A stretch of DNA of 13,375 nt, from contig CAMMBO010000022.1 of assembly GCA_946494435.1 (NCBI GenBank), positions 1 to 13,375 of the forward strand, in the 5' to 3' direction. Origin of the DNA: an uncultured Mycoplasmatota bacterium (lineage in GTDB: Bacteria; Bacillota_I; Bacilli_A; RF39; UBA660). This document shows, piece after piece, positions 1 to 7,843 of the stretch. The position numbers and the translations under genes were made by a program. How positions within the stretch are numbered: the stretch's first letter is position 1; the number at the start of each line of letters is the position of its first letter. The notes below the pieces were generated by a model. It was not told the origin of the DNA and did no database searches. It saw only the letters and a list, made by a program, of their open reading frames with translations.

Positions 1-166
1 TACAGGAGAACTTTTTAGTGGGCTAGTTGATATAGATAATGCTACTTATTATTTTGATCCTATTACAAAGGTGCGTGCTAAAGGAGTAACTTTAATAGAT
101 GATAAGTATTACTTCTTTGGAATTAAATATGGTAAGAAGATGTATGGTTGGATAAATGATGATGGT
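1..166 (+). repeat. Dispersed repeat shared by the GH25 gene and the C39 peptidase gene
   Basis: Bases 1-55 are identical to 7046-7100, and 74-166 are identical to 6930-7022. The two matching blocks lie in opposite order in the two genes, as expected if related repeat motifs were shuffled. The first block may continue beyond the left edge. Confidence 0.9.
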
Positions 167-1171
167 ATATATTATTATGCAAATCCTGAAACTGGTGAAC
201 TTGCAACTGATTGGACTGTTATTGATGGCAAACGCTATTTCTTTGGTTTAAATACTAAAAAGATGATGACTGGTTGGTTAACTTATCCTAGTACAGGAAT
301 AATATATTATTTGGATCCTGAAACTGGTGTTGGTGTAACTGGATGGAAAGAAATAAATGGTTATATGTATTATTTTAATGATGATAGTACTTATGTAACT
401 GGTAATCAAACAATAGATGGTAGAGAGTACTTTTTCTATAATAATGGTCATATGAAAAGTAATTTTGTCGTTATAGATGGTGTAACATATTATTATTTTG
501 AAGATGGTACAAAAGCTACTGATTGGACTTATATTGCAGGTATTAAATATTTCTTTAATTCTTTAGGTGATATGATTGGTAAGAATGTAAAAAAGGTTAT
601 TGATGTTTCAGAATGGCAAGGGGATATAGATTGGAATACTGTTAAAGAATATGGTGATATAGATGGTGTAATACTTAGGATATCTTCAAGTGGTTTGGAT
701 AGGGAAGATGCTAAACTTGCTTATAATATATCTGAATTAAAAAGACTTGGGATTCCTTATGGTATTTATATTTATAGTTATGCTGAAACAGCAGAAGAAG
801 GAACAGAATATGCTAATTTTACATTAGATAAAATTAGAAAATATAATATGAATCCTACATTGGGTATCTATTTTGACATTGAAAGTAATAGTTTTACTCA
901 AGATATGAGTACCTATGAGCATGAACAAGTTGTGAGGGCTTTTATGGCAGTTATGAATAATAATGGTTATGGTTCCCTTGCTAGAATATATACTTATACA
1001 AATTATGCAGAAACTGTTTTAAATTCTGATTATTTAAGAAGTTTAATTACTTGGATTGCACAATATAATAATTATTGTTATTACACAGGTAGTTATAATG
1101 CTTGGCAATATTCTTCAAGTGAAACTATTCCTGGCATTAATGGCGATGTAGATGTTAATGTTTGGTTTTAA
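2..1171 (+). CDS. Cell-wall-binding-repeat GH25 muramidase (lysozyme), 5' end missing
   Basis: The reading frame is open to the left edge, so the true start and any signal peptide lie outside; GTG at 71 is only an internal codon. Counted from that GTG (366 codons), residues 1-175 are aromatic repeats of the GW..IDG..YYF / YFFG type that would hold the protein on the wall. Residues 176-366 form a GH25 domain. It opens with VIDVSEWQG (Asp178), carries the catalytic-type motif FDIES (Asp269, Glu271), and ends with the usual WQYSSS...G..GDVDVN. GH25 enzymes hydrolyse the MurNAc-GlcNAc bond of peptidoglycan, so this is probably a secreted autolysin or wall-remodelling enzyme; a role in killing competitors is possible. 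An intrinsic terminator follows at once. The first 166 bases share exact tracts with the repeat region of the peptidase gene near 6930-7100, showing common origin or recombination. Confidence 0.93.
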   Translation, partial: TGELFSGLVDIDNATYYFDPITKVRAKGVTLIDDKYYFFGIKYGKKMYGWINDDGIYYYANPETGELATDWTVIDGKRYFFGLNTKKMMTGWLTYPSTGIIYYLDPETGVGVTGWKEINGYMYYFNDDSTYVTGNQTIDGREYFFYNNGHMKSNFVVIDGVTYYYFEDGTKATDWTYIAGIKYFFNSLGDMIGKNVKKVIDVSEWQGDIDWNTVKEYGDIDGVILRISSSGLDREDAKLAYNISELKRLGIPYGIYIYSYAETAEEGTEYANFTLDKIRKYNMNPTLGIYFDIESNSFTQDMSTYEHEQVVRAFMAVMNNNGYGSLARIYTYTNYAETVLNSDYLRSLITWIAQYNNYCYYTGSYNAWQYSSSETIPGINGDVDVNVWF

Positions 1172-1213
1172 AACTAGAGTTGTAAAATTATTAGAGTTAA
1201 CTCTAGTTTTTTT
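1171..1213 (+). terminator. Intrinsic terminator after the GH25 gene
   Basis: An 11-bp perfect stem (AAACTAGAGTT at 1171-1181 with AACTCTAGTTT at 1199-1209) encloses a 17-nt loop and runs into seven Ts (1207-1213). It begins on the last base of the stop codon. An internal AGAGTT/AACTCT palindrome at 1194-1205 could compete with the full stem. Confidence 0.85.
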
Positions 1214-1241
1214 ATATTTTGTAGAATTTGCTAATAGAATA

Positions 1242-1250
1242 TGATATACT
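1242..1250 (+). promoter_or_regulatory. Extended -10 promoter for the LRR/CAP/repeat gene
   Basis: TGA-TATACT is a TGn-extended -10 element (hexamer 1245-1250). No good -35 is present at 16-18 bp spacing (TAGAAT at 17). The predicted start near 1257 gives a leader of about 49 nt, ending in a strong GGAGGAG (1294-1300) five bases before the ATG. Confidence 0.65.
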
Positions 1251-1305
1251 AAATTTGAAATTATTTGGCAATAATTTTGATAAGGATTAAAACGGAGGAG
1301 AAAAA

Positions 1306-4300
1306 ATGAAAAAGATTTTATTTGCAATAATACCTTTATTGCTATTTTTCGCTGTTGATGAGGTACAAGCATCGACAACAATTGATGGGTTCAGTTATGA
1401 AGTAAATGAGGATAATACGGTAGAAATTACTGGTTATACTTTAAAAAATGAAAATGTTTCTATACCGAGTATTATAGATGGTAAAACAGTAACTGCTATT
1501 GATTATAGTGCTTTTTATGGTAACAAAAACATTAAATCTGTAACAATTCCTGATACTGTTAAAGAAATTAAATATAGAGCATTTTATAATTGTACTAATC
1601 TTAATGAAGTTAATTTAGGAAAAGGAGTAGTTGAAATCGGTGATTCAGCTTTTGGTTATACTAGTTTTACATCTATTGTATTACCTGATTCTTTAACTGT
1701 TCTAGGAGATAGTGTTTTTGCTGGTAATCATAATTTGACAACTTTGAATATACCTAAAAATTTAAAGACAATTGTAGGTCTTATGTTTGACAATCCATCT
1801 TTAAAAAATATAAAAATAGATGCTGAAAATGATTATTATTCATTTTCAAATGGTGTTCTTTTTAATAAGGATAAAACAGAATTAGTTGCTTATTTACCTA
1901 CTAATGGGGAAACAAGTTATACTATTCCTTCTTCAGTAAAAGAAATAGGAGATGGTGCATTTAGTCATAATGAACATTTAATTACTATTGTTATACCAGA
2001 TTCTGTTGAAACTATTGGTTATAGAGTGTTTTATAATTGTACTAAATTAGCAAATATAAATATTCCAAGTAGTGTTACGGCAATCAATGCTAGTGTTTTC
2101 GTTAATTGTAATTCCTTAGTTGATGTTACAATAGATGGTAATTTTGGTGTTCTTATGTTTAGTTTTTTTGAAAATTGTGAAAACTTAGAAAGTGTTACTT
2201 TTACGGGAGAGATATATAGAACATATTTTGGTGCTTTTAAAAACTGTCCTAAGTTAAAAACAATTATTTTTGATGGTTTATATGAACTTAGAGAGGATAC
2301 AATAAAAGATTGTCCTTCTCTAGAGAAAATTCAACTTTCTGATGTAACACAAGTAATAGAAAAAGGTTTTGCAGATGATGATTCATCCAGTAATCTTAAA
2401 ATTGATATACCAGATGGAATGATAGAAAATGATATTGGATATTATAGACTTTATACTGTAACTTTAGAGGGTACATATAATTATGATCAAGCTAATGAAG
2501 TTCTTGAACTGGTTAATCAGGAACGTGTAAATGCAGGGCTTAGTAAACTTACAATGGATGAAGAACTAATGAGTGCAGCTAATGATAGAGCAAGAGAGTT
2601 GGCTTTACGTTTTTCACATGATAGACCTGATAATACTGATGGTTTAGATATTCTTAGTAAAGTAATAGGAGAAAATATTGCAGCGGGACAATCTACTAGT
2701 ACATATGTAATGGAGTCTTGGATGAATTCTCCTGCGCACAGAAGTAATATTTTAGGTGCTAATTATAAATCTATAGGTATAGGTAGTTATACTAATAGTG
2801 GTAGAACTTATTGGGTTCAATTATTTTCAAATGATGATGCTGATAAAGTTAGTACCTTAGATGGAAAAGAAAGCAAAACAGAAAAAGATAGTTTACTAGC
2901 AGCTTTATTTAATTTTGAAATAGGTGGTTTAAGTGAGACTTCTGTAAATAATATTAAAGTAGGTGAGTCTTTAACTCCATATAGAATTCAAATATATAAT
3001 ATGGGGGCTGAAGGTTGGGCTACTACAGTTTCTTTTGATGATTTTACGTATGAAAGTTCAAATGAACAAGTAGCAACTGTAAATAATGGGGTTATTACAG
3101 GTATTTCTCCTGGTACTACTACTATTAAAGTTAGCATGGGCAGTTTTAGCAAAGAATATGATATTAAAGTATATAATCCAGTTACAGATTTTACTTTGCC
3201 AGAAAGAGTATACTTAGAAGTAGGAGATACTACTAACATTGATGTTAATTATACTCCAAATAATGGTGAAGTAATCTCAGATAGTTGGTATTGTTATGAT
3301 AAAAGTATAATAGATATTGATTATAATACGGGAGTTATAACTGGTAAAAAAGTTGGTAATGTATATGTTACTTATAGTACTGAAGGAATTACTAAAGGTG
3401 TTACTGTAACAGTTGTGCCTAAAATTACCAATATTAGTTTAAATAAAACAGAAATTACTCTAAAAGAAGGAGAAAACTTTAAATTAATTGCAACAATTAC
3501 ACCAAGTTCATATTATGCTACAGTTGATGATTTAGTAACTTGGGAAAGTAGTGATAGTAGTATAGTTAGTGTTAATAATGGAGAAGTTAAAGCTAATAAT
3601 AGGGGAGAGGCAACAATTACAGTTACTACAATTGGTGGATTAAAAATTACTTGTAAAGTAAATGTTTTACCTGCAAATGCTAATAGTTTTGTTACTAAAG
3701 ATGATAATAATACTTATTATTATGATGAAAATGGTAATATGGTAACCGGTTGGCAAACTATAGATGGCTTGAGATATTACTTTGATGAAGATGGCGTAAT
3801 GCTAAAAGGAATACATAATGTAGAAGGCAAGAATTATTTCTTTGGAGTAACAAAAGGAAAAGTAATGTATGGTTTTATTAATTATAATGGAGATACTTAT
3901 TATACAGATCCAAAGACAGGTGAACTAGCAAGTGGAGTTACAATGATAAATGGAAAACCATATTTCTTTGGAATTAGTAAGTTTAAACTTCAAAAAGGTT
4001 TAATCGGTTATAATGGTGATTATTACTATAGCAATAGTGAAGGTATCTTACAAACAGGGATGCTAGAAGTGAATGGAAATTACTATTACTTTGATAAAGA
4101 TAATGATTATAAAGCATTAAGTGGATGGCAAACTATAGATGGTTTAAGGTATTACTTTGATCCTGTAACGAAAATAAGATATCAAGGAATACATAATGTT
4201 GGAGGTAAGAGCTATTTCTTTGGAGTAACTAAAGGAAAAGTAATGTATGGTTTTATTAATTATAATGGAGATACCTATTATACAGATCCTGAAACAGGTG

Positions 4301-5256
4301 AACTAAAAACAGGCATTACTATAATAAATGGAAAACCATATTTCTTTGGAATTAGTAAATTTAAATTACAAAAAGGTTTAATTGGATATAATGGAGATTA
4401 TTATTATAGTAATAGTGAAGGTATCTTACAAACAGGGATGCTAGAAGTGAATGGAAATTACTATTACTTTGATAAAGATAATGATTATAAAGCATTAAGT
4501 GGATGGCAAACTATAGATGGTTTAAGGTATTACTTTGATCCTGTAACGAAAATAAGATATCAAGGAATACATCAAGTAGAAGGCAAGAATTATTTCTTTG
4601 GAGTAACAAAAGGAAAAGTAATGTATGGCTTTATTAATTACAACGGAGATACTTATTATACAGATCCAAGTACTGGAGAACTAGCGACTGGTGTTACTGT
4701 TATAAATAATATTCCTTATTTCTTTGGAATTAGTAAATTTAAATTACAAAAAGGTTTAATCGGATATAATGGAGATTATTATTACAGTAATAGTGAAGGC
4801 ATTTTACAAATAGGGATGATAGAAGTGAATGGAAATTACTATTACTTTGACAAAAATAGTAATTATAAAGCATTAAGTGGATGGCAAACTATAGATGAGT
4901 TAAAATACTATTTTGATCCTGTAACGAAAATAAGATATCAAGGAATACATCAAGTAGAAGGCAAGAATTATTTCTTTGGAGTAACAAAAGGAAAAGTAAT
5001 GTATGGCTTTATTAATTACAACGGAGATACTTATTATACAGATCCAAGTACTGGAGAACTAGCGACTGGGGTTACTATAATAAATGGAAAACCATATTTC
5101 TTTGGAATTACAAAGTTTAAACTCCAAAAAGGTTTGATTGGATATAATGGTGATTATTATTATAGTAATAGTGAAGGTATCTTACAAACTGGTCAGATTA
5201 CTATAAATGGTATTGACTATTATTTTGATGAAGCTACCTATAAAAATATTTTGTAA
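1306..5256 (+). CDS. Secreted LRR (BspA-type) / CAP / Big2 / cell-wall-binding repeat protein, 1316 aa
   Basis: A large multidomain surface protein. Residues 1-23 look like a signal peptide, with likely cleavage after VQA. Residues about 40-385 are about eleven BspA/TpLRR-type leucine-rich repeats (patterns such as IPDSVETIG..VFYNCTKL), often used for adhesion. Residues 393-511 form a CAP/SCP domain with FSHDRP (His438), GENIAAG (Glu456) and SPAHRSNIL (His478), the conserved pocket residues of bacterial YkwD-like proteins; their biochemical activity is poorly defined. Residues 545-788 hold three Big2-like Ig domains (VATVNNGVITGISPGTTTIK and two similar). Residues about 795-1316 are aromatic wall-binding repeats, from 3808 on in 378-bp units. 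The ATG at 1306 is fixed by GGAGGAG and the signal peptide. There is no LPXTG, so attachment is presumably non-covalent. The gene lies 35 bp upstream of the C39 peptidase gene with no terminator, so they form an operon. Domain calls are firm; the function (adhesin, wall factor) is inference. Confidence 0.93.
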   Translation: MKKILFAIIPLLLFFAVDEVQASTTIDGFSYEVNEDNTVEITGYTLKNENVSIPSIIDGKTVTAIDYSAFYGNKNIKSVTIPDTVKEIKYRAFYNCTNLNEVNLGKGVVEIGDSAFGYTSFTSIVLPDSLTVLGDSVFAGNHNLTTLNIPKNLKTIVGLMFDNPSLKNIKIDAENDYYSFSNGVLFNKDKTELVAYLPTNGETSYTIPSSVKEIGDGAFSHNEHLITIVIPDSVETIGYRVFYNCTKLANINIPSSVTAINASVFVNCNSLVDVTIDGNFGVLMFSFFENCENLESVTFTGEIYRTYFGAFKNCPKLKTIIFDGLYELREDTIKDCPSLEKIQLSDVTQVIEKGFADDDSSSNLKIDIPDGMIENDIGYYRLYTVTLEGTYNYDQANEVLELVNQERVNAGLSKLTMDEELMSAANDRARELALRFSHDRPDNTDGLDILSKVIGENIAAGQSTSTYVMESWMNSPAHRSNILGANYKSIGIGSYTNSGRTYWVQLFSNDDADKVSTLDGKESKTEKDSLLAALFNFEIGGLSETSVNNIKVGESLTPYRIQIYNMGAEGWATTVSFDDFTYESSNEQVATVNNGVITGISPGTTTIKVSMGSFSKEYDIKVYNPVTDFTLPERVYLEVGDTTNIDVNYTPNNGEVISDSWYCYDKSIIDIDYNTGVITGKKVGNVYVTYSTEGITKGVTVTVVPKITNISLNKTEITLKEGENFKLIATITPSSYYATVDDLVTWESSDSSIVSVNNGEVKANNRGEATITVTTIGGLKITCKVNVLPANANSFVTKDDNNTYYYDENGNMVTGWQTIDGLRYYFDEDGVMLKGIHNVEGKNYFFGVTKGKVMYGFINYNGDTYYTDPKTGELASGVTMINGKPYFFGISKFKLQKGLIGYNGDYYYSNSEGILQTGMLEVNGNYYYFDKDNDYKALSGWQTIDGLRYYFDPVTKIRYQGIHNVGGKSYFFGVTKGKVMYGFINYNGDTYYTDPETGELKTGITIINGKPYFFGISKFKLQKGLIGYNGDYYYSNSEGILQTGMLEVNGNYYYFDKDNDYKALSGWQTIDGLRYYFDPVTKIRYQGIHQVEGKNYFFGVTKGKVMYGFINYNGDTYYTDPSTGELATGVTVINNIPYFFGISKFKLQKGLIGYNGDYYYSNSEGILQIGMIEVNGNYYYFDKNSNYKALSGWQTIDELKYYFDPVTKIRYQGIHQVEGKNYFFGVTKGKVMYGFINYNGDTYYTDPSTGELATGVTIINGKPYFFGITKFKLQKGLIGYNGDYYYSNSEGILQTGQITINGIDYYFDEATYKNIL
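3808..5256 (+). repeat. 378-bp tandem coding units in the LRR/CAP gene (four units, last one shortened)
   Basis: In-frame tandem units begin at 3808, 4186, 4564 and 4942, each opening with Gly-Ile-His. The period is exactly 378 bp (126 residues, about six 21-residue aromatic motifs); the fourth is cut by the stop after 315 bp. Bases 4534-4691 are identical to 4912-5069 (158 bp). The tail of unit 1 and the junction of units 2-3 also recur exactly in the next gene (4003-4194 = 5622-5813; 4411-4628 = 5652-5869). Confidence 0.93.
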
Positions 5257-5291
5257 TAATTTCTAATCAAAAGATAGCAGGAGGAATAATA

Positions 5292-7784
5292 ATGATAAAA
5301 AAGATTATATTTTGTTCAATTGTTTCTTTATTGCTTTTTATAGATTTAGATGTTTTCGCTCAGGAAAAAGAAGGTTATCCTTCTTTTTCTAAAGAAACAA
5401 TAAAATATGAAAATAATATCTCTTCAGGTTGGCAAGAAATAGAAGGAAAATATTATTATTATGATAGTACTATAGGTGATTATGTTTCAGGCTGGCAAGA
5501 AATAGATGGTTTAAGATATTACTTTGATCCTATTACTAAGGAAAGATATCAAGGTATTCATAATATTGATGGTAAAGACTATTTCTTTGGAATAACCAAA
5601 GGTTATTTAATGTATGGGTTTATCGGTTATAATGGTGATTATTACTATAGCAATAGTGAAGGTATCTTACAAACAGGGATGCTAGAAGTGAATGGAAATT
5701 ACTATTACTTTGATAAAGATAATGATTATAAAGCATTAAGTGGATGGCAAACTATAGATGGTTTAAGGTATTACTTTGATCCTGTAACGAAAATAAGATA
5801 TCAAGGAATACATCAAGTAGAAGGCAAGAATTATTTCTTTGGAGTAACAAAAGGAAAAGTAATGTATGGATTTATAGGATATGAAGGTGATACTTATTAT
5901 ACAGATCCAGAGACAGGTGAACTTGCAAGCGGTGTTACTGTTATAGATAATATTCCTTATTTTTTTGGAATTAGTAAATTTAAATTACAAAAAGGTTTTA
6001 TCAGATATAATGGAGATTACTATTATAGTAATAGTGAGGGTATCTTACAAACAGGGATGCTAGAAGTAAATGGAAATTACTATTACTTTGATAAAGATAA
6101 TGATTATAAAGCATTAAGTGGATGGCAAACTATAGATGGTTTAAGGTATTACTTTGATCCTGTAACGAAAATAAGATATCAAGGAATACATCAAGTAGAA
6201 GGCAAGAATTATTTCTTTGGAGTAACAAAAGGAAAAGTAATGTATGGATTTATAGGATATGAAGGTGATACTTATTATACAGATCCAGAGACAGGTGAAC
6301 TTGCAAGCGGTGTTACTGTTATAGATAATATTCCTTATTTTTTTGGAATTAGTAAATTTAAATTACAAAAAGGATTTATTGGATATAATGGAGATTATTA
6401 TTACAGTAATAGTGAAGGTATCTTACAAACAGGGATGCTAGAAGTAAATGGTAATTATTATTACTTTGATAAAGATAATGATTATAAAGCTTTAAGTGGA
6501 TGGCAAACTATAGATGAGTTAAAATACTATTTTGATCCTGTAACGAAAATAAGATATCAAGGAATACATAATGTTGAAGGTAAGAACTATTTCTTTGGAG
6601 TAACAAAAGGGAAAGTAATGTATGGATTTATAGGATATGAAGGTGATACTTATTATACAGATCCAAGTACTGGAGAACTAGCAAGTGGTGTAACTATAAT
6701 AGATGGAGTTCCTTACTTTTTTGGAATTAGTAAATTTAAATTACAAAAAGGTTTTATCGGATATAATGGTGATTATTATTACAGTAATAGTGAAGGTATC
6801 TTACAAACAGGGATGATAGAAGTAAATGGTAATTATTATTACTTTGATAAAAATAGTAATTATAAAGCTTTGAGTGGTTTACAAGAAATAGATGATGCTA
6901 CTTATTATTTTGATCCTATTACTAAAATACGTGCTAAAGGAGTAACTTTAATAGATGATAAGTATTACTTCTTTGGAATTAAATATGGTAAGAAGATGTA
7001 TGGTTGGATAAATGATGATGGTGTATATTACTATGCAGATCCTACTACAGGAGAACTTTTTAGTGGGCTAGTTGATATAGATAATGCTACTTATTATTTT
7101 TCTGAAACTACTAAAAAAATGAAAACTGGTAAAGTTACTTTAGAAGAAGATGGTAAAACTTACTATTTTAATCCTAATAATGGTATCTTAGTGAAAGGTC
7201 ATCAAATAATAAATGGAAATGAATACTTTTGTGATGTTAATGGAGTTTTAGAAAAAGTTCAATATAATCCAGTCTATTATAGTCAAAAAGATGATCGCTG
7301 GGGTTTTATTCTTTATGGGCTTGGTCTTTTTAGAGCTACAGGTTGTGCTCCTACTAGTATGGCTATGGCTTTTTCAAGTATTCTTAATAGACAAATTTTA
7401 CCTACAGAAGTAGCTAATTATCTTTATTATAATACTAATGAATTTAATAAAAAAGTCAAAGGATCAAGTGGTATGGCTATTATTTATGCAAGTAAGCATT
7501 TTAATATAAAAACTACAGCATTAAAAAGTAAATTAGAATTAATTAATGCTCTTAAGGATGGAAAACTTGTCTTTGCAGCTATGGGTAATGGTAAATTTGC
7601 TACTCCATTTTATAATCATGCTATTATTTTAACTAAATATAATGCTGGTCTTACATATGCTTTTGATCCATTAAAATCGGAAAATAATGGTTGGGTTTCG
7701 GTTGATCAAGTTTTTAACGAACAAAGTAAGGATCCTGATGATTCTACTGGTGGTTCTAATTTCTATTCGCTAGAAGAATTTTAA
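5292..7784 (+). CDS. Secreted cell-wall-binding repeat protein with C-terminal C39-like cysteine peptidase, 830 aa
   Basis: The ATG at 5292 follows AGGAGG (5279-5284) by seven bases and opens a signal peptide, with likely cleavage after VFA near residue 23. Residues about 40-655 are aromatic wall-binding repeats, mostly in 126-residue units. Residues 656-830 form a papain-fold domain of the Peptidase_C39_2 type. YYSQKDDRWG supplies a probable oxyanion Gln665, GCAPTSMAMA the nucleophile Cys685, NHAI His776 and FDPL Asp792. Family knowledge supports a thiol peptidase or amidase fold. The substrate is unknown: peptidoglycan stem peptides are a reasonable guess given the wall-binding part and the neighbouring muramidase. 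ABC-linked bacteriocin processing is unlikely, since there is no transporter domain and the protein is exported. The gene is co-transcribed with the upstream LRR/CAP gene and ends in a terminator that overlaps its own stop codon. The first repeat unit lacks exactly 42 residues. Confidence 0.92.
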   Translation: MIKKIIFCSIVSLLLFIDLDVFAQEKEGYPSFSKETIKYENNISSGWQEIEGKYYYYDSTIGDYVSGWQEIDGLRYYFDPITKERYQGIHNIDGKDYFFGITKGYLMYGFIGYNGDYYYSNSEGILQTGMLEVNGNYYYFDKDNDYKALSGWQTIDGLRYYFDPVTKIRYQGIHQVEGKNYFFGVTKGKVMYGFIGYEGDTYYTDPETGELASGVTVIDNIPYFFGISKFKLQKGFIRYNGDYYYSNSEGILQTGMLEVNGNYYYFDKDNDYKALSGWQTIDGLRYYFDPVTKIRYQGIHQVEGKNYFFGVTKGKVMYGFIGYEGDTYYTDPETGELASGVTVIDNIPYFFGISKFKLQKGFIGYNGDYYYSNSEGILQTGMLEVNGNYYYFDKDNDYKALSGWQTIDELKYYFDPVTKIRYQGIHNVEGKNYFFGVTKGKVMYGFIGYEGDTYYTDPSTGELASGVTIIDGVPYFFGISKFKLQKGFIGYNGDYYYSNSEGILQTGMIEVNGNYYYFDKNSNYKALSGLQEIDDATYYFDPITKIRAKGVTLIDDKYYFFGIKYGKKMYGWINDDGVYYYADPTTGELFSGLVDIDNATYYFSETTKKMKTGKVTLEEDGKTYYFNPNNGILVKGHQIINGNEYFCDVNGVLEKVQYNPVYYSQKDDRWGFILYGLGLFRATGCAPTSMAMAFSSILNRQILPTEVANYLYYNTNEFNKKVKGSSGMAIIYASKHFNIKTTALKSKLELINALKDGKLVFAAMGNGKFATPFYNHAIILTKYNAGLTYAFDPLKSENNGWVSVDQVFNEQSKDPDDSTGGSNFYSLEEF
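5553..6938 (+). repeat. 378-bp tandem coding units in the C39 peptidase gene (one 252-bp, three full)
   Basis: Units opening with Gly-Ile-His start at 5553, 5805, 6183 and 6561; a diverged Gly-Val-Thr unit begins at 6939. The last three are spaced by exactly 378 bp and the first by 252 bp. Bases 5691-5995 are identical to 6069-6373 (305 bp, no mismatch), with differences beginning on both sides (5690/6068 and 5996/6374). The identity includes third-codon positions, so duplication or gene conversion is recent. Confidence 0.94.
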
Positions 7785-7800
7785 AACTTCTAGCGTTTTT
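7768..7800 (+). terminator. Intrinsic terminator overlapping the end of the C39 peptidase gene
   Basis: A 9-bp perfect stem (CGCTAGAAG 7768-7776 with CTTCTAGCG 7787-7795) has a 10-nt loop containing the TAA stop and a five-T tail (7796-7800). The last codons of the peptidase gene therefore double as the terminator stem. It separates the surface-protein operon from the teichoic-acid block. Confidence 0.85.
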
Positions 7801-7810
7801 AATCGTTATA

Positions 7811-7819
7811 TGGTATAGT
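7811..7819 (+). promoter_or_regulatory. Extended -10 promoter for the glycerophosphotransferase/tagD pair
   Basis: TGG-TATAGT has the hexamer at 7814-7819. The -35 position falls inside the preceding terminator and has no good match. The predicted start near 7826 gives a leader of about 18 nt with a weak purine-rich Shine-Dalgarno (AAGAAGTG, 7831-7838) before the ATG at 7844. Confidence 0.55.
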
Positions 7820-7843
7820 TATTTTATAGAAAGAAGTGATAAG

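Noticed and set aside
1172..1305. Riboswitch or small RNA in the gap before the LRR/CAP gene
   Set aside because: The gap is accounted for by a terminator, an extended -10 and a ribosome binding site; I see no conserved aptamer-like structure.
1115..1381. Minus-strand open frame of 88 codons
   Set aside because: It covers the end of the GH25 gene, a terminator, a promoter and the next signal peptide; no ribosome binding site or recognisable domain.
2988..3239. Minus-strand open frame of 83 codons
   Set aside because: It lies wholly opposite the Big2-like domains of the LRR/CAP gene and has no similarity I recognise.
3808..6938. CRISPR-like or satellite array
   Set aside because: The period is 378 bp, the repeats are coding and in frame, and there are no short repeats with unique spacers.
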